Shown here: piece after piece, positions 24,501-35,169 of the stretch
Numbering within the stretch: position 1 is the first letter of the stretch
Layout: each line of letters starts with the position of its first letter
Source: Acorus gramineus
Taxonomy: Eukaryota > Streptophyta > Magnoliopsida > Acorales > Acoraceae
Assembly: GCA_030737835.1 (NCBI GenBank)
Contig: CM060855.1
Location: 4,582,478-4,646,477 of the forward strand
Length of the DNA stretch: 64,000 bases
Direction of reading: 5' to 3'
Translations under genes and position numbers: made by a program
Notes under the pieces: model-generated
Told to the model about the DNA's origin: nothing
Seen by the model: only the letters and a program-made list of their open reading frames with translations
The model's database searches: none

Positions 24501-24868
24501 TCAAACCGATCAAACCAGAACCCAAAGAAACCCTAATTTCAACCGAAAAGAAAGAAGAAGAAGCTTCGCCGGACCTTGTCAAAGGTGAAGACGCGGTCGA
24601 TTTGCTTGCCGGCGATGCTCTGGGAGACGGCGACCTCTCTCTGGTACTCATTGCAGGTCACCACCTGCGGCGCGTTGTTCCTCAACTCATCCTCATTGAA
24701 AGGCCTTCCCTCACAAATAAAAAAACATACAAAAAACCCCAAATTTAACGTGTTCTAATGTCAACGGATCGAAACGAAAAAAACCAAATCCCTAAATCAG
24801 TGGAATCCTCACCTGCAACGCAGAAGGACCTGAACGTTCACCGCCTTCTCCGCCTTCTCTCTCGACAT
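18548..24868 (-). CDS. Kinesin-5 (BimC/Eg5 class), KIN-5C/TKRP125-like, 22 exons
   Basis: Plus-end-directed tetrameric motor that cross-links and slides spindle and phragmoplast microtubules. Exons: 24813-24868, 24575-24704, 23678-23836, 23248-23597, 22956-23094, 22720-22817, 22462-22618, 21910-21979, 21708-21784, 21470-21502, 21297-21377, 21112-21223, 20945-21034, 20680-20855, 20411-20572, 20198-20305, 19939-20097, 19465-19829, 19257-19358, 19050-19159, 18820-18992, 18548-18739. All phases agree, giving 1032 residues, the usual size. P-loop GQTGTGKT is at 97-104, switch I NKQSSRSHS at 228-236 and switch II DLAGSE at 264-269. The motor ends near 363, followed by coiled coil. The tail contains [20 protein letters not shown] and ends [12 protein letters not shown]. 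The penultimate join uses a 57-nt intron; without it two stops would interrupt the frame. The protein appears intact. Confidence 0.93.
20313..20330 (-). repeat. C18 homopolymer serving as polypyrimidine tract of a kinesin intron
   Basis: G18 on the plus strand (C18 on the sense strand) ends 7 bp before the AG acceptor of the exon starting at 20305. It occupies the place of the polypyrimidine tract. Confidence 0.9.
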
Positions 24869-24875
24869 TTCGAAC

Positions 24876-24902
<27 letters not shown>
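24876..24902 (-). repeat. CT microsatellite in the kinesin 5' leader
   Basis: GA repeat on the plus strand, CT on the sense strand, 8-34 bp before the kinesin ATG. It is probably transcribed as 5' UTR. Confidence 0.8.
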
Positions 24903-24907
<5 letters not shown>

Positions 24908-25054
24908 ATGGCGGATCGATTGAGGGTTTTGTCGGAATTTTTTTTGTTTTATTTAAAAAAAAAATGTGGGTTTTGGTTGAACGAAGAGCGGGATTTTGAA
25001 ATGATTTTGAACTTTTTGGGGGACCCCTCGCTTTCGGTGTCGGAGAGTGGATCT

Positions 25055-25065
25055 TGACCGTTGAT
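25055..25065 (-). promoter_or_regulatory. MSA-like mitotic element upstream of kinesin-5
   Basis: On the minus strand ATCAACGGTCA matches the M-phase-specific activator consensus (YCYAACGGYYA) at 9 of 11 positions, including the AACGG core. It lies about 190 bp upstream of the kinesin ATG. Three-repeat MYB factors use this element to drive G2/M genes, which suits a mitotic motor. A single site by eye is weak evidence. Confidence 0.4.
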
Positions 25066-25069
25066 GTCG

Positions 25070-25541
25070 GGAATCTGATCGGGGGATCGGACGGTCCGCG
25101 TGGAGAGGAGCGTTTGGGTTGCGTTGACCGAAGTGCCCTCGTTGTTTTGTTAGAATTACGATAGTTGCTCTGGTCCACCAAGCCCATTAAGGAAGATTTG
25201 GCCCATAATTTCTACGAATACAGTCCTACGTATTTTGTTAGTCTCTTCTAATTACTGTATCGAGATATATATCTTGTTAAATTTTTTTCATATTTTCTAT
25301 AAAAGATGTCATCCAATTTATTAGAGTATATACTTTACCTTTTATTAAAAAAATTATATAATTTTTTTTAAAAAAAATATGTGTGATATGTGTTTTGAAT
25401 GTAAAATGATAGATAGAGTGTTAACATTTTCCTTTATTTTTTGGAGTCTGATTTTTGTATTTTTTCTCACCTTAAATCAATTTTTTTTTTATGGAAGAGA
25501 TGAAAAATAAGATTAAAATTAAAACTGGTTAAAATATTAAG
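25070..25541. other. Intergenic DNA upstream of kinesin-5
   Basis: GC-richer near the gene, then AT-rich. No further gene is seen. Confidence 0.5.
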
Positions 25542-25808
25542 TTTTTAGTTTTAAGTCCCCATAAACCATCATATTTAGTGATCGATCTCTTCCTTCTTCG
25601 TATTTAGGTTTTAGTCCCCCGATTTAAAGGATAATTCATGGATAGATCCCTCATAGGGACTAAAAAGTAAATTAAATAATTTATGGATAGGTCCCTCTCA
25701 GGGATTAAAAAGGAACTATCATTTAAATCTGGGGACTAAAACCTAAATACGAAGAAGGGAAGGATCGATCACTAAATATGATGGTTTGTAGGGACTTAAA
25801 ACTAAAAA
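25542..25808. mobile_element. Foldback MITE, almost fully palindromic (about 267 bp)
   Basis: The left arm (from 25542, TTTTTAGTTTTAAGTCCCC) and the right arm (to 25808) are inverted copies over about 95 bp. They include the words CATCATATTTAGTGATCGATC and TTCGTATTTAGGTTTTAGTC in inverse order. The central part is short. It is non-coding. Confidence 0.75.
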
Positions 25809-26097
25809 TCCTCAGTAGTCATTTTGCACCCGTAATACCATCGGATAAAAAAAAAAAAAGGATTTGTTAGCACCTGAAATTTTGTAAAATTACTTATGTT
25901 AAAACCATCAAAAATGAACTATCCCCACATCAAATGATATTAAGATATATAAGTTATTCTAAACAATATAACAATTTTTTTTGAAATATCTCTATTATTG
26001 TAATATCATTTTTATCCACAAAATATGTTTACAAATGAGAGATTGTTTTTTTTTATATCATTTTTTTTATTTAGTGGTGTGAATAAAGTATATGCTT

Positions 26098-26460
26098 TCT
26101 TGATTGAAAATACAGTATACAAAAAAAAAATCTTACAAGGTGTAAAAAATGCAAAAAAAATCTCTATAAATGACGATTTTACCCTTCTAGATAGATTATA
26201 AAACCCAATCCGGAGGATAAAATTGTCATTCACAGTGGATTTTTCACATTTAAACATATTTATTGTAAGGTGTTTTTGTTATACTATGTTTTTTTTCTAG
26301 AGTTAATCAAACAGAATATTCCTTATTTATGAAAGAAATTTTAACTCAGGAGGTTATTCAGATTTACTTAGGTGTTTTCATGAGGTTATATAAACTTTAA
26401 AAAAAGTGAAGGGTTATATGAATTTCACACAGTTTACAGTGGATTATTTAGATATTTCCC
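26098..26460. mobile_element. Truncated Mutator-like foldback element
   Basis: Shares sequence and order with the full elements at 40539-41066 and 49222-49755: GATTGAAAATACAGTATAC, a central block, then GGGTTATATGAATTT and a GGATTATTTAGATATTTCCC-type end. The left terminal inverted repeat is missing. Confidence 0.7.
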
Positions 26461-26912
26461 TTTTTTTTAATACATTTTAAAAAATTTCAAGGGTGTACGT
26501 TATGAAAAATTTGTTTGTTATACATGCAATTTTTTTCTCATTATACAAAAAATGGCAAATTTTTACAGAGCAACACAAATTGGGATTACACGATGCCCCT
26601 AGAAAAGGCCTGTCCACATTGTTTCATTTTTTGTATGAATACCATACTTGGTTTTCCATTTGATTCAAAACTCTCATCATATTATATTCCCATAAGAGGC
26701 TTCATAATTCTCAAAACTGTTTTGACAAATAATTCAAGTACCTCAAAACAACCAAAATCTACAATCTTTAACACCCACAACAAACTGTGTTTGCATCAGT
26801 CTTTTCTCAGCACAACATGGAAGGCACGAAAACAGATAGGCAAAAAAAGAACATGTAATCTACACTGCTGATGCTCCAGAAAGTACGCAATAAGCTGAAA
26901 TTTATGAAATGC
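26461..26912. other. Spacer and probable 3' UTR of the CPP1-like gene
   Basis: No domain is recognisable in the ORF at 26515-26871. The stretch adjoining 26913 should include the 3' UTR of the minus-strand gene. Confidence 0.5.
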
Positions 26913-28633
26913 TCATTTCAGATATGTAGATGAGATCCAAAGTAGCACATAAGTTAACAATGAGGTGGTCACTTCCAGACTCCTTGGACCGTGGAGCAGA
27001 GGCGGAATGACTGACACCATCAAGAAGGTCCCCAGCAGCCAAGATCCAAAGAAAGTCCCTATCCTGCACATCATTTTTTAAAGAAAATGAGGATTCATGT
27101 AATTCAGAAAGGAAACAAGGAATTAAATGGAAATCATGATCACTGTTTGATCTGCAAGCACATGTGAAATTTAAATTTCGCGCAAAACAAGCGGGTATTC
27201 TTAATCTTCAGTTTTTGATTTTGGATTTTTGGCTCTCAAGTGTTCCAAGTCCACTTAACAACTACTTTTATGGAGCTTTTTCCGGAATTTTGATTGTTTT
27301 AATCAATTTAGAGCATAACCTATTTGTTAAAACTGGTTCCAAATGGAGCCAAAGAGAAATGGTTCACATCTCCGTTTCACCGGAAATATTATTTGGAGTG
27401 CAACGTCAAATTCACTGGATAATCATGATGTGAATCTACTGTTTTGCTATAATGAATGAATTATATGCCTACCAACAGGTACTGGTTTTGATTTTATTCA
27501 TACTCTAGATCAATTTCAAGATGAAATAAAAAAGAAAGAGAGGACACATACCCATACAAGAAAGCTCGTAATCTGCTCTTAAGTCTTTGGTAAATGAAAT
27601 ATATTGATGCAATCAAAGAAATGGCCACTTGAAGGGTTGGGCCTTCCTCCGTGGGAAACAGGACAGTGAGAACTCCGAGTGCTATGAATGGAATGGCTGT
27701 CTTGATAATGAATGTTGTCGATGGAGCTTCAAACCTATTTGTGATGGCCTTCACAACGGGTGATTGTGTAACATCCCTTACCTTTTTCTTGATGTTAAGC
27801 TTTGGCTTTCTCCTCTCATGAAACCACTGCATTATTATCTTGTCATGTGCCGATTCAATTGCATCCACACTTGGCTTATGCCCAGCATATTTGTTTATCA
27901 AGTAGTTTCGTGCCGCTTGAATTTCTTCTTCAGAAGCCTCCTTGCTGATGCCAAGTCGTTTATGAGGGTCCTTTACGTTTATCCTAGGAAAGATAGCTGA
28001 AACAATGATCACAGGTTATCAATAATTTCAGACAATAATTAAAAAAACTCGAAAGTATGAAAGTAAGAATGTTGAGTGAGTGTAAATGTTTGAGAAAGGT
28101 GGGGGAAGCTCGAAAGTATGAAAGTAAGAATGTTGAGTGAGTGTAAATGTTTGAGAAAGGTGGGGGGAGGATACACACAATAAACTTTCAACATAACTGC
28201 ATTTAGGTTAAAGCTCAGCAGATGTTATTACTAACAAAAGAAAGTTTACCGGTTGAATCATCAGATGTACCACTGAATGAAGCATTCATTGAACTCTTGA
28301 CAATGCAAATTTGTCTAAACTGGTATCTCTGCCTCAGAATGGTACGATTGCTGCGTCAAGAGACATCATTAGTAGCCAGAAAAAAATAAAGTGTTGCAGG
28401 ACTCAGGAATGAGAAACTACATTGAAAGTTACCAAGCCATCAAGCAATCAGAACTCTGAAGTTAGAAATTTTCAAAGATACCTGTCCATGTGATACATAA
28501 GGTTCAGCTTTTCCCAAAAGCCCCCATTGCATGATGGAGATGAAACTCGTCTGAGTAACGAACTTGAACTTTGCTTTGGTTTCACAAATAAAGGAGGACC
28601 AGGGTGACAACAATTCGATCCCAATACTGACAT
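26913..28633 (-). CDS. CPP1/CDF1-family chloroplast J-like membrane protein (DUF3353), 4 exons
   Basis: Family related to CHAPERONE-LIKE PROTEIN OF POR1, a thylakoid/envelope J-like protein that stabilises protochlorophyllide oxidoreductase. Exons: 28482-28633, 28250-28350, 27552-27996, 26913-27063; phases agree, giving 282 residues. Residues 1 to about 70 are Ser/Arg-rich and suit a transit peptide. The J-like domain lies about 91-145 (DPHKRLGISKEASEEEIQAA...). It has no HPD motif, as in CPP1, so it should not stimulate Hsp70 ATPase in the usual way. Three or four hydrophobic spans follow (about 179-199, 205-220, 236-253, 264-280). The start at 28633 is the first in-frame ATG after an upstream in-frame TGA. 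Which of the family's paralogues it matches is uncertain. Confidence 0.88.
28048..28169. repeat. 61-bp tandem duplication in an intron of the CPP1-like gene
   Basis: Two nearly identical 61-bp copies (28048-28108, 28109-28169), each starting CTCGAAAGTATGAAAG and ending in a G run. They lie inside the intron 27997-28249 and do not touch the splice sites. Confidence 0.9.
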
Positions 28634-29182
28634 ATTGAGGACAGCCAAAGTAGATGTCGTAACAGTAGTAGACAGTTTGTAAAATAGCACGATAGAGATG
28701 CTTGATCACGTTGATGATAATAATATATTGCAATATATCATAATTGAGCTGCATTAGATTATGTGACATAGGTCAGTAGAGATTATGAGAATAATCATTG
28801 ACATGTTAATGGCACTAAACCAATAATGATCATTCATAATCCAAAAGAAAAGGAGAAGAAAACTAGTTGCATCAGAAACATAATAATGAGAGGGAGAAGA
28901 AGAAAAAATGAAATAACTGAAGACTATCATGAGATATCCGGTGCCTGGTCCAATAAAACATGGCAACATGCTAACACACAACTGCTTATCAAATTTATTA
29001 AATCATGTTGATGGCTATGACGAGTTGCTTTTATTCAATCAGAGATGAATATAATCCATATGGACACATGATGAATCAATTCAGACATATGGAACAGAGG
29101 AAGTCGATAAATCGAGAGTATAGAAGCTTCATAGTACCTTGACATACATCAATTCTCATACAAATTCCACTATAGTTTCCAT
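28634..29182. other. Spacer between PPR 3' end and CPP1-like 5' end
   Basis: About 550 bp between two genes on the same strand. It must hold the PPR 3' UTR and the promoter of the CPP1-like gene. No other feature is seen. Confidence 0.5.
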
Positions 29183-31636
29183 TCACCAATAATCGCCGCA
29201 AGAGCACTCGCCATCACGAAAATGGTGGAACCTCCTCCCATCTCTCACAACAATCTCCCTCTCGACCGCCCTTGATATGAACTTGATCGCATTGTGACAA
29301 TCCCCACAAATTCTCAAGTTTTTCAAAACCCTAACAGTGGCTCCAACAGGTAGCTTCAAGAGCCCATACCCAACAGCTAATTTTTCACTATGCACAGACA
29401 AAGGGTACTCCTTCAAGTTAGGCTCAAAATTGTGCAAGACATGCTTGGTATCAGGTACATATCCCAACTTCCTCATTTTCGCACCCAATTGTGCAAGCAA
29501 ATCATAGACCAGCTGGACTTCGGGGTGAGCTTTATCATCAACAACGAAGGAGTGAACCTTACCCAAGACCTCAATCCAACTGCAACCTGGTTCCTTCTTC
29601 ACACCACGCTCTTTCATTGTCCACCGTACCCTCGCTGCATCCTTCCACTGCCCTAAATCAGAGTACATGTTTGAAAGTTGCACATATGTTCCATCATTCA
29701 TTGGTGTCTTCTCAAGGATTTGTTGAGCTGCATGAATCCCAAGTTCCATGTGTCCATGGATCCGACAACCAACAAGGATAGCCTCCCACACTGGTGGGCC
29801 TGGCTCAAAGGGCATCATTTTAATCATGTGCTCTGCCTCTTTTATTAGCCCAGCTCGACCCAACAAATCAATAACAAGGGCATAGTGGTCCTCACCAGGC
29901 GATATGCCATATATTTGTTCCATTGAATCAAAATACTTGCGCCCTTCTTCTACTAGACCCGCATGGCTACAAGCCGAAAGGATGGTCAAGAAGGTGAGCC
30001 TATCAGGCAGGATATTTTCAGCCAACATTTGTTGGAAGAAAACCAATGCCTCGTGGCCATACCCATGTTGTCCAAAGGCAGCAATCATAGCGTTCCAAGA
30101 CACAGAGTCCACATTGGGCATCGTCAGGAATACACGATGGGCGGCCTCAACATCCCCACACCTAGCATACATCGTCAAAAGTGCATTACCTGAAGAATTA
30201 CTTGACTCGAAACCAATCCGTATGACTTGTCCATGAAGTTGCCTACCGATCCCCAATGCTCCAAGGCTTGAGCATGCTGAGAGCACCCCAGAATAAACAA
30301 AGTCACATGGTTCAAGCACATCCTCCTCCAACCTCATCTGATTGAACAGCTTTAATGCCTCCTCCGCAAGCCCATTTTGTGTGAACCCTGAGATCATCAC
30401 TGTCCATGATAGACGATTCCTTCTTGGCATCTTTTCAAAGATCGCCCGAGCCTCATCTATCAAATTAGAGTCCATATAACCTGACATGATTGCATTCCAA
30501 GAAACGACATCCCTCTCCCCCATCTCTTCAAAAACCCGCCTTGCTAATTTGACATCACTGCTCTTTGAGTACATCGCGATTAGTGCATTATGGACAGACA
30601 AATAAGCTTTACTGTCAATATCTGGTGCATTGCGTAACAAATAAGCATGCATCTGCTTGCCATGACCAAAAAGCCCGGCATCCACACAACCACTGATCAT
30701 ATTCGTGTACGTAAACTCATCAAGGGTGATCTTATTATTGACCATCTGTCTAAATATTGCCAGTGCCTCCAAAGTAAGCCCATGGTGTAAATACCCTGAT
30801 ATCATTGCATTCCACAAAACACAAATCTTCTTTCCCTTTGACCCCTCAAAGAGCTCATGTGCCGCCTCAAGATTGCCACATCTGATATAGCCAAAAATCA
30901 TGGTAGTCCATGTGAGCTCATCCCTCTCCATCATTCTATCGAAGACATCACGAGCAAAGCCTAGTGCAAGCTTCGATGCACATCTTGAATAAAGGCAAAC
31001 AAGGGCATTGGAGACAGGGAGAAAAGACTCTGTTCCCGATTTAACAACAGCACAATGGATCTGAAAACATTGTCGCTCATCCTCAGCAGGCCAAGCGCTG
31101 AGGAGACTCGAGAACGTATAATTATCTGGGAGAAATCGGTGCTTTCTCATATCACGAAAGAGATTAATGGCAGAATAACCATTACCATTGCGCGCATAAC
31201 CAGAAATCATGGCATTGTATGATATAGTATCGCGCATGCTTAATGGCGTCCCATTAAATGTCTCTCTAGCGAGCTTCATGTCACCAATATCAGAGTATGC
31301 CACAATCAATGTGGTCCTCGCAAGAATGTCAGGATGAGAAGCTGAGTCAAATAGGCGATGAGCAGAAATAAGATCACCATGTTTGCAATAGATTCCTATT
31401 AGGCGATTGAGAATGAGGGACCGTGGCTTGAACCCTGAGGTTATCATGTGAGCATGGAGGACGCGATGGTGGAGGTGAACGAAAGAGGAGTGACGAGATA
31501 AGCCACGAGATTGGGCCTGTTGGAAGCAAAGATGGAGTTGATTGGCATAGCTGTTGACAATATCTCGAACATCTAATCGTTGACAAAGGGTCTCCGGGAT
31601 AGATGCGACATATGATGAAGATAAGGCGTTCATCAT
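29183..31636 (-). CDS. PPR protein, PLS class with E/E+ and DYW deaminase domain, 817 aa
   Basis: Intronless, as usual for the family. About 15 PLS-type repeats (words such as WNAMISGY, NALIAMYSKSS, SWTVMISGF) span residues about 70-620. E and E+ motifs follow (GCSWIEV, VDDKAHPE), then the DYW domain ending CSCGDYW. The cytidine deaminase zinc motif is intact: HSE at 749-751 and CGDC at 777-780. Such proteins bind one or a few organellar transcripts and convert C to U. Overall order and sequence resemble Arabidopsis At1g25360, to my recollection a mitochondrial editing factor; that is from memory. The start at 31636 is the first ATG; the frame upstream closes at a TGA within five codons. The N-terminus is suited to organelle import. 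The editing target cannot be read from this sequence alone. Confidence 0.93.
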   Translation of the reverse strand: MMNALSSSYVASIPETLCQRLDVRDIVNSYANQLHLCFQQAQSRGLSRHSSFVHLHHRVLHAHMITSGFKPRSLILNRLIGIYCKHGDLISAHRLFDSASHPDILARTTLIVAYSDIGDMKLARETFNGTPLSMRDTISYNAMISGYARNGNGYSAINLFRDMRKHRFLPDNYTFSSLLSAWPAEDERQCFQIHCAVVKSGTESFLPVSNALVCLYSRCASKLALGFARDVFDRMMERDELTWTTMIFGYIRCGNLEAAHELFEGSKGKKICVLWNAMISGYLHHGLTLEALAIFRQMVNNKITLDEFTYTNMISGCVDAGLFGHGKQMHAYLLRNAPDIDSKAYLSVHNALIAMYSKSSDVKLARRVFEEMGERDVVSWNAIMSGYMDSNLIDEARAIFEKMPRRNRLSWTVMISGFTQNGLAEEALKLFNQMRLEEDVLEPCDFVYSGVLSACSSLGALGIGRQLHGQVIRIGFESSNSSGNALLTMYARCGDVEAAHRVFLTMPNVDSVSWNAMIAAFGQHGYGHEALVFFQQMLAENILPDRLTFLTILSACSHAGLVEEGRKYFDSMEQIYGISPGEDHYALVIDLLGRAGLIKEAEHMIKMMPFEPGPPVWEAILVGCRIHGHMELGIHAAQQILEKTPMNDGTYVQLSNMYSDLGQWKDAARVRWTMKERGVKKEPGCSWIEVLGKVHSFVVDDKAHPEVQLVYDLLAQLGAKMRKLGYVPDTKHVLHNFEPNLKEYPLSVHSEKLAVGYGLLKLPVGATVRVLKNLRICGDCHNAIKFISRAVEREIVVRDGRRFHHFRDGECSCGDYW

Positions 31637-32723
31637 GTCCAAAATGAATCATGATTCCTCAACACACCAAATAGATCATCCTAGCTTCATCTGACAGGAA
31701 AAAATGAAGCAACTAAGCTGAGCACACTAGTGATTAATCTTGGAAAGAAGAAGATTCAAAAGGCAATAGTAAATCAAAATAACACGATGAGCTTCACAGA
31801 TTATAGGTCTAAGTGGGATGATGTGCAGAAAGTATTGTACAAATAAAAGAAATTGAAAAACTCATGAGGCACCTTCCAAAAAGGAGAGCTTAAAGTTTCA
31901 AAACTGAGCGAACTAAATCGAAAGCCAAGATGCACTCCATTTAGGAAATCTAAGAACAACTATTGCATGACATGGAGAGGGATAGGGTCCTAGATTCCAA
32001 AAAGGGAACGGGGGAATTTCACTTGGAAAGGGAACAAGGAAGGAGATCAACATTGGAGAGCACATTTTTAATTCAAAGCCTCTAGCAACTAAACTCACAA
32101 GCCAGAAACATCAATGGAGCACCTCTGCTATGCCCAGTATTGGAAGTACGTCACATTTTTGCTCATGATGCTTTGCATACATATTAAAAAAACATATCAG
32201 TTTTTATTCTAGTGTATTATGTATTGTCATAAACCTTGAATGACTTCAATATGTGATAACCCAAACAAACAAGAATTACATGAGTTTAAATACAACTCAG
32301 TTATGCAACATAAATTGCTTTCAACCGTTCAACTTTTTTGGAGAAGAATTCATCATATATAATCCCATTTTTGGCAAAAAAAAAAACGTCTACTCTTGTT
32401 CAGGGGCTTTTAAATTAATAAAAGTTCCTATATCTTCTCAAAAAAAAAAAAAAAAAAGTCTAAACTTGCTTAGTAAACCTTGGCACGGCAATCCTACTAA
32501 ACATATCAAAGGCATATGTCCATAATAAATTAACATGTCTTTATTCAAAATGTGACATTTACATCACCATTGACTGAAAAAAAAAAACATTTTTATGAGA
32601 TTCCGGCCGTGATTGCAGGTTTATTGACCCAAGCTACATAACCTATCAATGCATCACCTTCTATGCGCAATTGTGCATAAACAAAACCCGATCCATCTCA
32701 ATCAAGAAAACAAGACACCATTC
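31637..32723. other. PPR upstream region and AT-rich spacer
   Basis: Presumed PPR promoter followed by A-rich DNA with runs of A at about 32379 and 32441. No gene is recognised. Confidence 0.5.
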
Positions 32724-32904
32724 TGAACAAAGAAACAACACGTCTTATAGTATACAAACACAAAGGAATTGTTGGATTCATCGGTTCCCAGAAGATCAGG
32801 GTTCATGAACAGATTAACTACACATGGTGAGATTTCTCTAATCATCAAATCAGGTGTTTGTGTTTGTTCCAGAGAGAGAGAGAGAGAGAGAGAGACCTTG
32901 CTTC

Positions 32905-32950
32905 ATCTGGTGATCGCCAGTCGCGTTAGCAGACACCATTGACGTCTGAT
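32905..32950 (-). other. Possible first-exon relic, present in both tandem copies
   Basis: On the minus strand a short ORF MVSANATGDHQMKQ is preceded by a CT-rich leader and followed by a GT dinucleotide and more CT repeat. The same arrangement is at about 35670-35715 in copy 2. It looks like the first exon and leader of a gene whose remaining exons I could not find. Function unknown. Confidence 0.3.
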
Positions 32951-33013
32951 GCGGAGAGAGAGAGAGAGAGAGATAGGGTTTTGCGTTTGAACAGCGAGGG
33001 CTAGGGTTGTAAG

Positions 33014-34701
33014 TAGGGGTGTCAACGGGTCGGGTCCGGGCCGGGTCGGGGTGGACCCGGACCCGACCCGTGACAGGACCCGACGGGTCCGGGTCCAATC
33101 CAGGACCCGGCGGGTCCAGGAAAAAGTGGACCCGGACCCGGACCCGTCGGACCCGGGTCGGACCCGGGTCCGACCCGACCCGACCAGACTAGGAAGTTAA
33201 AAAAAATGACTATAGCCGTGGTTGCCTATTTATCACAGTTCCTATAAAACCAAACACAGTCATACATCAAACTAAAATTCCAGCAGCAAACAGAGTTAAA
33301 ACATCAGAATCAGAAGCATAAGCTTATCATGAATACATCAACAATATATAAGCAAACCAGAAAAGTGTCAGTATCTACAAGTCTCACATGCAATAAAGGA
33401 ACAAAACCCAACTTCTTGCAATAAAGGAACAAAACCCAACTTCTTGCAATAAAGGAACAAAACCCAACTTCGACCATTACATCTGCCCAAATGTTTTTTA
33501 AGATGTGAAGTGCCACTAACACTTGATCCGGTTAACTCCTTCTTGCAATATTTACATTTTGCATATTCTGTCCCATTCGCCTTGATAACTTTATCAAATT
33601 CCAACCAAACTTGAGATGTTAACTTTCTTTTATTAGAAGAAGATTCTAACTCAGCACTGTCCTCAACCTCAATAACATGTTCATTTGTTGCACTAGGTTC
33701 AGATATCTCAACACCTAAACACAAAATCAACAAGCCCAACAAAATCCATTCAAATAATATCAAAAGACCTAAAATTTGTCATAAAAAATAAGAAAAACAG
33801 ATATACAAAATCCATTCAAATATACAAAAACCCTAATCAAAATGAAAGCAAAAAAAATCTCTTAAAAGACCATCAATCACAAGATTCACAACACACAGTA
33901 CAAAGTGTGATAAAAAGAAATAGAAATAAAAGATAGGGGTCTACAAAAAAGATTACCCTGATCTGAAATTGGTTGAGACATGTCGGGTGTAGGCGGAGAG
34001 TCGGAGACGAAGGCGCGGTCCGGACGGTGTCGCTCGCGCGGTTCGGACAGAGAAGAGACAGAGACGGACGCCGGACGGCTGCCGAGTGGGATGGCTCGCG
34101 CGGTTCGGACAGAGAAGAGACAGAGACGGACGCCGGACAGAGAGAGACAGAGACGGATGGCTGTCGCTCGCGCGGAGTGGCCGACGAGAGTGAGAAAGAA
34201 AGACACAGTGCGTGAGAAAGACAGAGCGGCGGAGTAAATTAGGGCAGATTTTTACTTTAGGGCTTTATTTTTCATTTTTTTTTTTTAGTGATGACTGATG
34301 AGTGATGAGTCAGTGAGACAGTGAGTCACTTGGTGGGCTGGGTTTATTAACATGTGGGTTTTATTTTTTCTTTTTTTTTTGGTGGATGATTTGTATAGGT
34401 TTGGTTGATAATGGGTTTAGACTTCTAGATGAAAAATGAGTTAAGATCTATGCTAATAATTTCATAAATAAAAATAAAATTATGGGTCTACTAATATTAA
34501 TATATGAGCATATATTAAAAAAAACTGTCGGGTCCAACGGGTCGGGGCGGGGTGGACCCGGACCCGACCCGTTTGTTGGTTCGGGTCCGCCGGGTCGGGT
34601 CCAACTCGGGTCGGGTCCAAATCGGGTCGGGTATATTACACGTGTAATCGGGTCCGGGTCGGGTCGGGTCCGGGTCTGGACCCGACCCGTTGACAGGCCT
34701 A
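33014..34701 (-). mobile_element. Non-autonomous hAT element (1688 bp) with BED zinc-finger remnant
   Basis: Ends TAGGGGTGTCAACGGGTC and, inverted, TAGGCCTGTCAACGGGTC are terminal inverted repeats continuing into GGGTCC/GACCC-rich DNA. Flanking GTTGTAAG (33006-33013, 34702-34709) is a perfect 8-bp target duplication. On the minus strand about 33470-33660 encodes a BED zinc finger (AKCKYCKKELTG, then SHLKKHLGRC). The rest of the transposase is absent. A roughly 65-bp duplication occurs in its GC-rich leader (34031-34139). The empty site is preserved in the tandem sister copy. Confidence 0.92.
33391..33472. repeat. 28-bp tandem repeat (about 3 copies) in the hAT remnant
   Basis: Unit starts CAATAAAGGAACAAAACCC at 33391, 33419 and 33447 (last partial). 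It lies just after the BED finger on the minus strand, where the transposase reading frame is lost. Confidence 0.9.
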
Positions 34702-34873
34702 GTTGTAAGTTGGGCTGGGTCGGGTTCCTGTGCCCTGTCCAATGGCAACCCAGCCCAGCCCAGCCCAGCCCAGCCCGAGTTTGAAACCAACCGAGTCGGG
34801 TTGGGTCAGGTTCGATTGAAGGGAACCTCCTTGAATCTTTAAATATACCCCCTCTTAAATGGATAATGATTTA

Positions 34874-35152
34874 GGCCCCGTTTGGTTGCGCGATTGGACG
34901 CGTTTTTGTTTTTTGAAAAGCTGAAAAGCTAAAATCGTACAGTCAAACGGGACAGCTCAAAAACAACGTTTTTTGGTCGGAATCGATTTTTTGAATTGAA
35001 AAGTAACTTTCTCTTCCAAACATTAAACTTCTTTCAAATATTGATTCTTGAATTAAAAAAAAAACATCCTAAAAAAGTCAAAGTCTAAAATCATCTTAAA
35101 AAGCAGCTTTATTCTAAAAGCTACTTTTCAATCTGTGTTTCCAAACGGACCC
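34874..35152. mobile_element. Tourist-like (Harbinger) MITE, 279 bp
   Basis: Ends GGCCCCGTTTGG and, inverted, GGGTCCGTTTGG. It is flanked by TTA on both sides (34871-34873, 35153-35155), the target preference of PIF/Harbinger MITEs. The sister copy has the unoccupied site. Confidence 0.8.
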
Positions 35153-35169
35153 TTAGATAATTTATTTAA

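Noticed and set aside
31637..31642. PPR start two codons upstream
   Set aside because: The upstream codon is TTG; the first ATG is at 31636, and a TGA lies just upstream in frame.
33886..34206. Arg/Ser-rich ORFs in the GC-rich part of the 33-kb hAT
   Set aside because: They come from the duplicated 65-bp leader repeat of the element, with no domain.
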